Source: Coriobacteriales bacterium (lineage in GTDB: Bacteria; Actinomycetota; Coriobacteriia; Coriobacteriales; CADBOM01). Taken from it: a DNA stretch of 5,362 nucleotides. Numbering within the stretch: the first letter of the stretch is position 1; each line of letters begins with the position of its first letter. Where the stretch lies: positions 1 through 5,362 of the forward strand of contig JAFWGD010000012.1 in the NCBI GenBank assembly GCA_017515355.1, given 5' to 3'. Shown here in pieces: positions 1 to 5,362 of the stretch. The notes beneath the pieces were generated by a model, which ran no database searches, was not told the DNA's origin, and worked only from the letters and a program-made list of their open reading frames with translations. The position numbers and the translations under genes are program-made.

Positions 1-1072
1 GAGGAGATCCCTGTGCCGGTGCCGCATACCTGTCGGACGCATAGACATCCGGGCTGGGCTTGGGCTGCATGGCAGGCGCCGGATAGGCGTTGCCGAAGTC
101 GAGAGAGGTCTGGGTGTCCTTGTCGGAGAATCCGGTTGCGATGACCGTGACGCGGATCTGGTCGCCCAGGCTGTCGTCGATGACGGAGCCGAAGATGATC
201 GTTGCATCGGGATCGGAAGCCTCGGTGACGGTGGTGGCTGCATCGGAGACCTCCATGAGGCCCATGTCGCTCGCTCCAGCGACGGAGACGAGGATGCGGC
301 GAGCACCCATGACGGAGGACTCGAGGAGCTTGCTCGAGACCGCCTGCGCGGCTGCATCGATCGCCCTGCTCTCGCCAGAGCCGATTCCGATGCCCATCAT
401 CGCGGTGCCGGCATCCTTCATGACGGTGCGGACGTCCGCGAAGTCGAGGTTGATGAGACCCGGGATGGTGATGAGGTCGGTGATGCCCTGGACACCCTGG
501 CGCAGAACGTCGTCTGCGATGCGGAACGCATCGAGCATCGTGGTCTTCTTCTCGATGACCTGGAGGAGCCTGTCATTGGGGATGACGATGAGGGTGTCTG
601 CCTTCTCGGCGAGAAGGTCGATGCCCTCCTCGGCCTGCTGGGTGCGCTTGCGACCCTCGAAGCCGAAGGGCTTGGTGACGACTGCTACGGTGAGCGCGCC
701 AATCTCGTCGCGGGCGATCTCGGCAACAACCGGAGCTGCACCGGTGCCGGTTCCGCCGCCCTCGCCTGCGGTTACGAAGACCATGTCAGCGCCTGCGAGC
801 GCATCGCGGATGTCGTTGCGAGACTCATCGGCTGCGCGGCATCCGATCTCGGGATTTCCACCAGCGCCGAGGCCGCGGGTGTACTCCTCGCCGATGTGAA
901 CGGTCTGGTCGGCATCGGACATCAGGAGAGCCTGGCGATCGGTATTGACGGCGATGAACTCGACGCCCTTGATCCCAGCTTCAACCATCCTGTTAACTGC
1001 GTTGGAACCGCCGCCGCCAACGCCAACTACTTTGATTACAGCAAGATGTTCACTACCGGACGGCTCTAGCAT
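1..1072 (-). CDS. ftsZ: Cell division GTPase FtsZ (3' end beyond the window)
   Basis: FtsZ is the tubulin-like GTPase that polymerises at midcell into the ring that recruits the divisome. My translation of the minus strand gives 357 residues before the window edge. Visible motifs are the glycine-rich N-terminal nucleotide loop GVGGGGSNAVNRM (about 17-29), GLGAGGNPEIG (about 67-77), the tubulin signature GGGTGTG (105-111) within TAGEGGGTGTGAAP, PNDRL (165-169), and the T7 loop NLDFADV (208-214), whose acidic residues act on GTP in the neighbouring subunit. The globular part ends near residue 315 (VIATGF). A Pro/Ala/Ser-rich linker follows, and the conserved C-terminal tail peptide is off-window. 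The Glu before GGGTGTG, where E. coli has Met, matches actinobacterial FtsZ as I know it. The ATG at 1072 is chosen because GAGAGGTG lies 5-6 nt upstream. An in-frame ATG at 1087 would put that ribosome binding site inside the gene. A 215-nt gap separates ftsZ from nnrD, so separate transcription is plausible. The identification is essentially certain. Confidence 0.98.
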   Translation of the reverse strand, partial: MLEPSGSEHLAVIKVVGVGGGGSNAVNRMVEAGIKGVEFIAVNTDRQALLMSDADQTVHIGEEYTRGLGAGGNPEIGCRAADESRNDIRDALAGADMVFVTAGEGGGTGTGAAPVVAEIARDEIGALTVAVVTKPFGFEGRKRTQQAEEGIDLLAEKADTLIVIPNDRLLQVIEKKTTMLDAFRIADDVLRQGVQGITDLITIPGLINLDFADVRTVMKDAGTAMMGIGIGSGESRAIDAAAQAVSSKLLESSVMGARRILVSVAGASDMGLMEVSDAATTVTEASDPDATIIFGSVIDDSLGDQIRVTVIATGFSDKDTQTSLDFGNAYPAPAMQPKPSPDVYASDRYAAPAQGSP

Positions 1073-1077
1073 ATCTG

Positions 1078-1085
1078 CACCTCTC
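1078..1085 (-). promoter_or_regulatory. Ribosome binding site of ftsZ
   Basis: The minus strand reads GAGAGGTG, ending 5 nt before the ATG at 1072. This Shine-Dalgarno match decides the start in favour of 1072 over the in-frame ATG at 1087, which would place the motif within the coding sequence. Confidence 0.8.
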
Positions 1086-1144
1086 ATAGTCGAATTGAAA
1101 GCACCAACGCACGTATGCGCCAGTATATATACACATGCGATATT

Positions 1145-1173
1145 ATTCTACAACATAATCGAGCTTAGATGAA
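1145..1173 (-). promoter_or_regulatory. Candidate sigma-70-type promoter for ftsZ
   Basis: The minus strand carries TAGAAT (1150-1145), 5 of 6 matches to the TATAAT -10 box. TTCATC lies at 1173-1168 across a 17-nt spacer but matches the -35 consensus at only 3 of 6 positions. The elements sit in the one strongly AT-rich stretch of the window; by my count 1121-1180 is about 28% G+C. Transcription would start near 1138 and leave a leader of about 65 nt before ftsZ. TATACT (1127-1122) is a competing -10 box with no convincing -35. The prediction rests on motif match and base composition only. Confidence 0.35.
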
Positions 1174-1188
1174 TGATTTAATTTGGTT

Positions 1189-1236
1189 TCCGCATGCGTG
1201 ATTGTCTTACGGTTAGGTGGCTTTGACGCATGCGGA
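1189..1236. repeat. 11-bp inverted repeat in the ftsZ upstream region
   Basis: On the plus strand TCCGCATGCGT (1189-1199) is followed, after 26 nt, by its exact reverse complement ACGCATGCGGA (1226-1236). Each arm also contains the 8-bp palindrome CGCATGCG, and the two palindrome centres are 36 bp apart. The repeat lies between the nnrD stop and ftsZ, just upstream of the candidate ftsZ promoter. No T-run follows on either strand, so a simple intrinsic terminator is unlikely. A paired operator site or an RNA stem in a read-through transcript are both possible. The repeat is directly visible; its function is unknown. Confidence 0.7.
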
Positions 1237-1287
1237 TTCATGCGCTCTCAAGCTGGGAAATCGCGGTTTGAAGGGCCGATCTGGACG

Positions 1288-2229
1288 CTATGCCTCGAGA
1301 GAGACGATCGCGGGGGCCACCATCTCGATGACGTCCTCTGCGATGACCGATCTTTGGCCTAGCGTCTCTCCAGCGAGCTTTCCGGCGAGACCGTGGACGC
1401 AGGCACCAAGCGCTGCGGCCTCGAATGCTTCGACACCCTGCGCGCAGAGGGCCCCGGTGATGCCGGAGAGCACGTCGCCAGTGCCAGCGGTTGCAAGCGA
1501 TGCGTTGCCGAACGACGAGCGGATGCTAAGCTCCTTGGAGCATATTATGGTGTCCGGACCCTTGGCAACCACTACTGCTTGGGTTTCTTCGCACACAAAG
1601 CCAGCCATGCGCTCTCTGGCCTCGAACTCCGAGAGCCCAGTGAGGTCTTCGGAGAATCCCATACGCGTGGCGATGCGCTTGAGCTCGCCCGCATGCGGCG
1701 TGAGGATCGTCGGAAGGCCGGATTCTCCCCTTGCCTTGAGAGCGACGAGAGCGTCGGCGCACTCCTTCTCGCATAGACCGCGCGCATGCGACGCGATGAT
1801 GTTGAGCGCGTCGGCATCGACGACCACCGGGGCCTCGATGCCCTCCAAGATGCGTTGCAGAAGCGTGGCCGTGCTCTCGCATGCGATCATGCCCGGCCCT
1901 ACGACCACAGCGTGGATGCGGTTGACCTGCGAGAGGATGTCATCGAGCGCATCGGCTGCGAATACATCGACGGCGCTCTTCGCCCCGATGACGGGGACGC
2001 TGAGCAGGTGCGCCCTGGCGACGCTGGACATGCATTCGGGAACCGCGAGGGTGACGTATCCGGCTCCCGCGCGGCATCCTGCCATCGCAGCGAGAATCGG
2101 AGCGCCTGTGTACCTCTGCGATCCGCCGATGACCAGCAAAGAGCCGCGCGTGTACTTGTTGGAATCGCGCTCGACCGGAGGAATCATTGACGCGTATCGA
2201 TCGAGCTGCCAGTTCTGGATGCCATCCAT
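1288..2229 (-). CDS. nnrD: ADP/ATP-dependent NAD(P)H-hydrate dehydratase, stand-alone NnrD domain
   Basis: Enzymes of this ribokinase-like family dehydrate damaged NADH or NADPH hydrates back to the active cofactor, using ADP or ATP, in the cytoplasm. The 313-residue protein shows the family blocks in order: RGSLLVIGGSQRYTGAP (28-44), AGAGYVTLAVPE (54-65), VVVGPGM (108-114), VVVDADALN (135-143), TPHAGEL (177-183), VVVAKGPDT (219-227) and NASLATAGTGDVLSG (242-256). Asp252 in the GTGD motif is the expected catalytic residue. Two small departures from the E. coli-type motifs are TPHAGE for TPHPGE and ATAGTGD for ATGGxGD. The fused N-terminal epimerase (NnrE) domain found in many bacteria is absent, so an epimerase would have to be encoded elsewhere. 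The length is slightly above what is usual for a dehydratase domain alone. The gene starts 45 nt after ftsQ, with GGGGG 7 nt before its ATG, and is probably co-transcribed with ftsQ. Its link to division is positional only. The older annotation would be YjeF-related or carbohydrate kinase. Confidence 0.93.
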   Translation of the reverse strand: MDGIQNWQLDRYASMIPPVERDSNKYTRGSLLVIGGSQRYTGAPILAAMAGCRAGAGYVTLAVPECMSSVARAHLLSVPVIGAKSAVDVFAADALDDILSQVNRIHAVVVGPGMIACESTATLLQRILEGIEAPVVVDADALNIIASHARGLCEKECADALVALKARGESGLPTILTPHAGELKRIATRMGFSEDLTGLSEFEARERMAGFVCEETQAVVVAKGPDTIICSKELSIRSSFGNASLATAGTGDVLSGITGALCAQGVEAFEAAALGACVHGLAGKLAGETLGQRSVIAEDVIEMVAPAIVSLEA

Positions 2230-2236
2230 GCAAATG

Positions 2237-2241
2237 CCCCC
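2237..2241 (-). promoter_or_regulatory. Weak ribosome binding site of nnrD
   Basis: The minus strand has GGGGG 7 nt before the ATG at 2229. It can pair with the anti-Shine-Dalgarno sequence through one G-U pair. No in-frame ATG, GTG or TTG start is visible immediately upstream in the 45-nt gap after ftsQ, so the start at 2229 is favoured despite the weak site. Confidence 0.45.
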
Positions 2242-2274
2242 ATCGCGCCGCGCGCCGCATTCGCTGCGCTTTGG

Positions 2275-3552
2275 CTACAGCCCTCTCCAAACGGGATTGG
2301 AGACGACCCTGACGTTGATGTAGGTGATCTTGCCCTCATGCTGCTTGAGCAGGTCCTCGATCACCTCGACCTTGCTGCTGATGTCGGTTGCCTTGCCGAA
2401 GGCCACCTCTACGCCGTTCTTCAGGATGAAGCCGGTGGTGTCGTCGGTTGCGGCATTGATCGTCGCGATCTGCGCGCTGAACTCCTCGTCAAGCTCGATC
2501 ACGATGTCGAGCGCGTTGAGCAGGCCCTCGTCGGTGGCGGTCACGCCAGTCTCGGGAACGACTCCAGGGGTCACACCGGAGATTAGCGGCAGCCCCGCGA
2601 GTTCCTCGACGGTCATGTACGCATCCTCGCAGACGCTAGGCTCGCGCTCGGGCTCTGCGGGCTCCTCACCCTCTTCTGCGTCCTTTGGCTCGTCAGCCTT
2701 GCTCTCGTCCGATTTGGCCGCATCGTCAGCCTTCGGTTCCTCTGTCTTCGCTGAGGCATCTGCAACGTCGTTGTCGATGGCGGTGCTGTCGTTGATTCCG
2801 CTTCCCTCGCCATCTGCGGCCTTGGCCGGCGCCTCCTCGATGTCCTTCTTGAGCTTGGCGATGGCATCGACGCTGTTCTTCCCGAGCTTCTCGACGCTTC
2901 CGGTTGCATCGGTCGAGTTGATGACGAGCTTGCGCGCAGCGTCGACACCGGTCGAGGCGACCTTGCTCATCCAAGTGCCGTTCTCATCGATCAGCCAGTA
3001 CTCGATGGCGCCAAGCGCCGTGTCGGGCTCGATGCGCACAACCGCGCAAGGATAGGATTCCTCGACCTTGAGCACGATGGTATCCGGGAAGTGCCTGCGC
3101 ACCGAAACCGACTTCATCCAAGGATTCTCGTTGAGGCGATTGGTTAGGTCGGTCGTGCTGACGTTTAGCAGCGTAGAGCCCTCTGAGACGTCGAGCAGCT
3201 GCGAGAGGTACTCGTTGGAGAGCCTCTCCGCACCCTCGACCTCGATCGACTTGATCCTGAAGATGGGCGCATTGTAGAGAGCTGCGTAGGCGCCGCCGAG
3301 AGCAACGGCGAGCACTATCAGGACTATCGCGAGGACCTTGACCTTCTTGGGAATGTGAAAACGCCTTCCGCCTCCGGAATCCCTCTTGGACGAGCGGCGC
3401 GCGGACTTCTCGGATCGGGCAGTTTGCCTGCTGAGACCTCCTTGGTGCACTTCGAGCTTGGGCTCCTTGCGCATCGATCTGCTGGCTGCGCGCGAGGAGG
3501 CCTTGCCCTTAGAACCCGAGGAGCTTGATCTCCGGTTGGAGTTCGATGCCAT
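2275..3552 (-). CDS. ftsQ: Cell division protein FtsQ (DivIB type) with an acidic insertion
   Basis: FtsQ is a bitopic divisome protein that links early and late division proteins and binds FtsB/FtsL outside the membrane. The 425 residues show a Ser/Lys/Arg-rich cytoplasmic tail (1-71), one transmembrane helix (about 72-92), a POTRA domain (about 98-168, from FRIKSIEVEGAERLS through NPWMKSVSVRRHFPDTI to KVEESYP) and a FtsQ/DivIB beta domain. That domain starts near YWLIDENGTWMS (185-196) and ends with YINVRVVSNPVWRGL (411-425). Between its first strands and LPLISG (321-326) lies a low-complexity segment rich in Lys, Ala, Asp and Glu (about 225-306), so the protein is longer than a typical FtsQ. 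The only two cysteines, C169 and C308, are both extracytoplasmic. The ATG at 3552 follows AAAGGAG and lies inside murB, overlapping it by 44 nt. The next in-frame ATG (3474) has no ribosome binding site. The family call is firm; the role of the insertion is unknown. Confidence 0.95.
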   Translation of the reverse strand: MASNSNRRSSSSGSKGKASSRAASRSMRKEPKLEVHQGGLSRQTARSEKSARRSSKRDSGGGRRFHIPKKVKVLAIVLIVLAVALGGAYAALYNAPIFRIKSIEVEGAERLSNEYLSQLLDVSEGSTLLNVSTTDLTNRLNENPWMKSVSVRRHFPDTIVLKVEESYPCAVVRIEPDTALGAIEYWLIDENGTWMSKVASTGVDAARKLVINSTDATGSVEKLGKNSVDAIAKLKKDIEEAPAKAADGEGSGINDSTAIDNDVADASAKTEEPKADDAAKSDESKADEPKDAEEGEEPAEPEREPSVCEDAYMTVEELAGLPLISGVTPGVVPETGVTATDEGLLNALDIVIELDEEFSAQIATINAATDDTTGFILKNGVEVAFGKATDISSKVEVIEDLLKQHEGKITYINVRVVSNPVWRGL

Positions 3553-4417
3553 AGATCTCCTTTACGCGCTTTCGAATGGCTCTCATAAGCATCAGCACGT
3601 CCGCGGCTGTCGCGCCGCCTTCGTTGACGATGAAGTTGGCGTGCTTCTCGGAGACGACCGCGCCTCCGATCTTGTATCCCTTGAAGCCCGCATCCTCGAT
3701 CAGCCTGCCGGCAGACGCGCCGACGGGATTGCGGAAGATGCTCCCCGCACTCGGAAGGTTTATCGGCTGGGACTTCCTCCTGCGATTGAGGCTCCCTTCC
3801 ATCTTAGCCTGAATGTAGGGCTTGGGCTCCTCCTTGACGGCTATCTCGGCCTCGAGGATCACCTCATCGGCCGGAATGCCGGAATATCTGTAGATCCAAG
3901 GGAGATCCGCGCCATAGTAGCGGCGAAGACCGGCTCCCGGCTTGTAGACGACCACCGATTTGACAACTTGGCCGATCGTGGCCTCCTTGGTTCCCGCGTT
4001 CATGAAGATCGCGCCGCCGAGCGAGCCCGGGATCCCTACGGCGAACTCGAAGCCGGAAAGACCGATGTTGAAGGCCTCCTGGACGAGCATCGCCAAACTT
4101 GCTCCCGCTCCGCACGTAACCGTCTCGGGAGTGGTTCTAGAGGTCTGCTTGAACTCCTTGCCGAGCGTGAGGATGATTCCGTCGTAGCCGCGATCGCTGA
4201 TCAGCAGGTTGCTCCCCTTGCCGACGATCGTCCAGTCGCTCTCCTGCTCCTCGCAGATAGTGATTGCGGCAGTGAGCTGCTCGAACGTGTCGCATTCGAC
4301 GAATGCCGTGGCCTCTCCACCGATGCGAAACGTCGTGTGCCTCGCCATGCGCTCATGCGCGAGGACGCGACCGGCTCCTCCCCTCCTGAGGGCAATGTAT
4401 GCGTCGAAAGATGACAT
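3509..4417 (-). CDS. murB: UDP-N-acetylenolpyruvoylglucosamine reductase MurB
   Basis: MurB is a cytoplasmic flavoenzyme that uses NADPH to reduce UDP-GlcNAc-enolpyruvate to UDP-MurNAc, the second committed step of peptidoglycan synthesis. The 302-residue protein has the FAD-binding domain first: HTTFRIGGEA (27-36), VGKGSNLLISDRGYDG (65-80) and GIPGSLGGAIFMNAG (128-142). The YRYS block (176-179) follows, with Arg177 as the expected substrate-binding arginine. The C-terminal domain contains PSAGSIFRNP (222-231), where Ser226 is the expected proton donor, then SAGRLIEDAGFKG (235-247), EKHANFIVN (257-265) and PEIKLLG (295-301) with Glu296 as the second catalytic residue. Length and motifs fit the shorter type II enzymes common in Gram-positive bacteria. 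The ATG at 4417 lies 3 nt after the murC stop with only a weak purine-rich site, which suggests translational coupling. The 3' end overlaps ftsQ by 44 nt. Nothing looks damaged. Confidence 0.98.
   Translation of the reverse strand: MSSFDAYIALRRGGAGRVLAHERMARHTTFRIGGEATAFVECDTFEQLTAAITICEEQESDWTIVGKGSNLLISDRGYDGIILTLGKEFKQTSRTTPETVTCGAGASLAMLVQEAFNIGLSGFEFAVGIPGSLGGAIFMNAGTKEATIGQVVKSVVVYKPGAGLRRYYGADLPWIYRYSGIPADEVILEAEIAVKEEPKPYIQAKMEGSLNRRRKSQPINLPSAGSIFRNPVGASAGRLIEDAGFKGYKIGGAVVSEKHANFIVNEGGATAADVLMLMRAIRKRVKEIYGIELQPEIKLLGF
3556..3563 (-). promoter_or_regulatory. Ribosome binding site of ftsQ, embedded in murB
   Basis: The minus strand reads AAAGGAGA just before the ATG at 3552, with 4 nt between GGAG and the start codon. 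The same bases encode the conserved murB residues Lys-Glu-Ile of VKEIYG. This site supports the overlapping ftsQ start. Confidence 0.8.
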
Positions 4418-4420
4418 GCT

Positions 4421-5362
4421 CTACTCTTCCGCCCCTTCGAGAGGCTCGCGGATCTGAAATCCGGTTGGATTCTTCAAGATGTGCGACGTATCAGTGGTGT
4501 ACTCCGGACTTTCGAGAGCCTCGAGGATCTGCGGCCCGATTGCCGTGATGTCGCCGGCGCCCATCGTGAAGATGAGGTCGCCGGGCTGAAGGATCGCGAC
4601 GATGCGATCGACGACATCGGCCCTGCCCTCGAACCAATCGATGCTCTTGGCGGGGTCGTGCGACTTGACCGCATCGACGATAGTCTTGCCGGTGATGCCC
4701 GGAATCGGAGCCTCGCCTGCGGAGTAGACATCCATCACCGCGACGTAATCCGCATCATCGAAGGCGGTCGCGAACTGATCGGCGAGCGCTTGGGTGCGCG
4801 AGTAGCGGTGCGGCTGGAAGAGCACGATGGTGCGATTGAATCCCATGCTCGATGCGGCCTTGAGGGTCGCGCGGATCTCGGTTGGGTGGTGGCCGTAATC
4901 GTCGATGACGGTGATGCCATTGCACTTGCCAACGAGGTCGAACCTGCGCCTGACGCCAGAGAATGCGCTGACGGCCTCTGCCGCCTTCTCGCTGGTGTAC
5001 CCCATCTTCTCGAGCGCTATGACTGCCGCCGTCGCATTGAGCATGTTGTGGGTGCCAGGGTTCGAGCCGAGCTTGATCTTGGCCTGCCCGCTCTTGAATC
5101 CGGCGATGCAGGAGCCGTCGTCGTTGGCGGTGACCTTGATGTCGGCGTCGCTGCCGAAGCCGTAGGAGACCACGTCGCACTTGGCGGCGCCCTTGGCGAG
5201 CTCGACTAGCCCCTCGCAATCTGCGCAGACGATAGCCAGCCCATCGGCGGGGATGGCGCCGAGAAAATCGGCGAAGGCGGACTTGATGGCATCGAGGTTG
5301 CCGTAGTGGTCGAGATGATCCTCCTCGATGTTCGTCACGATCGCGATGTATGGCGTGACGTA
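4421..5362 (-). CDS. murC: UDP-N-acetylmuramate--L-alanine ligase MurC (5' end beyond the window)
   Basis: MurC is the cytoplasmic ATP-dependent ligase that adds the first amino acid, L-alanine, to UDP-MurNAc. The frame stays open to the right edge and yields 313 residues. The N-terminal UDP-binding domain and the ATP P-loop, probably about 160-190 residues, are missing. Visible blocks, numbered from the edge, are the central-domain IVTNIEEDHLDHYG (8-21), GTHNMLNATAA (103-113), FSGVRRRFDLVG (134-145), DDYGHHPTEIRATL (154-167), FQPHRYSRT (182-190), DVYSAGEAPIPG (211-222) and GDLIFTMGAGDI (261-272). The histidine-rich DDYGHHPTE block and FQPHRYSRT separate MurC from MurD, MurE and MurF. About 40 residues follow the GAGDI motif, somewhat longer than usual, and they end in a Glu-rich tail. 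A GTG at 5338 is an internal valine of the conserved IVTNIE motif, not a start. The gene leads into murB with a 3-nt gap. Confidence 0.98.
   Translation of the reverse strand, partial: YVTPYIAIVTNIEEDHLDHYGNLDAIKSAFADFLGAIPADGLAIVCADCEGLVELAKGAAKCDVVSYGFGSDADIKVTANDDGSCIAGFKSGQAKIKLGSNPGTHNMLNATAAVIALEKMGYTSEKAAEAVSAFSGVRRRFDLVGKCNGITVIDDYGHHPTEIRATLKAASSMGFNRTIVLFQPHRYSRTQALADQFATAFDDADYVAVMDVYSAGEAPIPGITGKTIVDAVKSHDPAKSIDWFEGRADVVDRIVAILQPGDLIFTMGAGDITAIGPQILEALESPEYTTDTSHILKNPTGFQIREPLEGAEE

Larger units (their letters stand above)
1073..1287 (-). other. Non-coding region between nnrD and ftsZ
   Basis: These 215 nt are the only sizeable gap between genes in the window. From the nnrD side they hold a stretch of mixed composition with no T-tract terminator, the inverted repeat at 1189-1236, an AT-rich segment with an alternating TA tract (1124-1131), and the ftsZ ribosome binding site. 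The pentamer ATGCG occurs five times on the plus strand (starting at 1115, 1135, 1194, 1230 and 1240). A 32-codon open frame (1241-1143, minus) is present but not convincing as a gene. The region most likely serves ftsZ expression. Confidence 0.6.

Noticed and set aside
1073..1087. Alternative ftsZ start at the in-frame ATG at 1087
   Set aside because: It would add only five residues (MRGAD), place the GAGAGGTG site within the coding sequence, and leave no comparable Shine-Dalgarno sequence upstream.
1122..1131. TATATATA tract as a strong -10 element for ftsZ
   Set aside because: No acceptable -35 sequence or TGn extended -10 lies at the right distance, so TAGAAT at 1145-1150 was preferred, itself with low confidence.
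1189..1236. Intrinsic terminator after nnrD formed by the inverted repeat
   Set aside because: The loop would be 26 nt and the bases following the stem on the minus strand (AACCAAATT) are not a T-run; the plus strand has none either.
2245..2258. Tandem 7-mer GCGCCGC x2 between ftsQ and nnrD
   Set aside because: Two copies of a very GC-rich 7-mer in GC-rich DNA are weak evidence for any function, and no hairpin with a T-tract is present.
90..5209. Long plus-strand open frames opposite every gene (for example 90-899, 1217-2323, 2324-3055, 3386-4414, 4481-5209)
   Set aside because: They mirror well-identified minus-strand genes, have compositions rich in Ser, Arg, Ala and Pro or otherwise unlike known families, and show no recognisable domain. 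Such antisense frames are expected in GC-rich DNA.
5336..5338. GTG at 5338 as the murC start
   Set aside because: The frame continues upstream to the window edge with YVTPYIAI, which together with the GTG valine forms the conserved MurC motif leading into TNIE. The gene is truncated by the window.
1..5362. Mobile elements, CRISPR arrays, tRNA/rRNA genes or a new defence-type system
   Set aside because: The window is almost fully occupied by five recognisable housekeeping genes in one direction. No transposase, integrase, repeat-spacer pattern or RNA gene was seen.

Overview
The window carries the downstream half of a division and cell wall (dcw) gene cluster. All genes lie on the minus strand, so transcription runs from high to low coordinates. 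The order in that direction is murC (its 5' end is off the right edge), murB, ftsQ, a stand-alone NAD(P)H-hydrate dehydratase gene (nnrD) and ftsZ (its 3' end is off the left edge). The sequence is GC-rich except for one AT-rich pocket in front of ftsZ. No ftsA lies between ftsQ and ftsZ. FtsZ has the TAGEGGGTGTG form of the GTP-binding loop that I associate with actinobacteria, and FtsQ has a long basic cytoplasmic tail. Together these point to an actinobacterium. The nnrD position and the style of the FtsQ sequence suggest a member of the Coriobacteriia, but that placement is inference and the species cannot be named.

Layout, read from right to left. Positions 5362-4421 encode the C-terminal 313 residues of MurC. 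After a 3-nt gap, 4417-3509 is a complete MurB. Inside its last codons, 3552-2275 begins as FtsQ, a 44-nt overlap with a strong Shine-Dalgarno sequence embedded in murB. After 45 nt, 2229-1288 is NnrD. A 215-nt non-coding stretch (1287-1073) follows. It contains an AT-rich segment, a candidate promoter, an 11-bp inverted repeat and a clear ribosome binding site. Positions 1072-1 then encode the first 357 residues of FtsZ.

The genes cooperate as follows. MurB and MurC carry out consecutive cytoplasmic steps that make UDP-MurNAc and add L-alanine to it. FtsQ is the membrane-anchored divisome scaffold, and FtsZ is the GTPase that forms the division ring. NnrD is a metabolite-repair enzyme with no direct known role in division. 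Its place, where many bacteria have ftsA, is the main contextual oddity. The tight spacing from murC to nnrD suggests one transcription unit, while the gap before ftsZ leaves room for separate control.

No mobile element, CRISPR array, RNA gene or undescribed multi-gene system was seen. The points most worth a second look are the acidic low-complexity insertion and cysteine pair in FtsQ, the repeats in the ftsZ leader, and a cluster of five CGCATGCG palindromes between 1191 and 1885.
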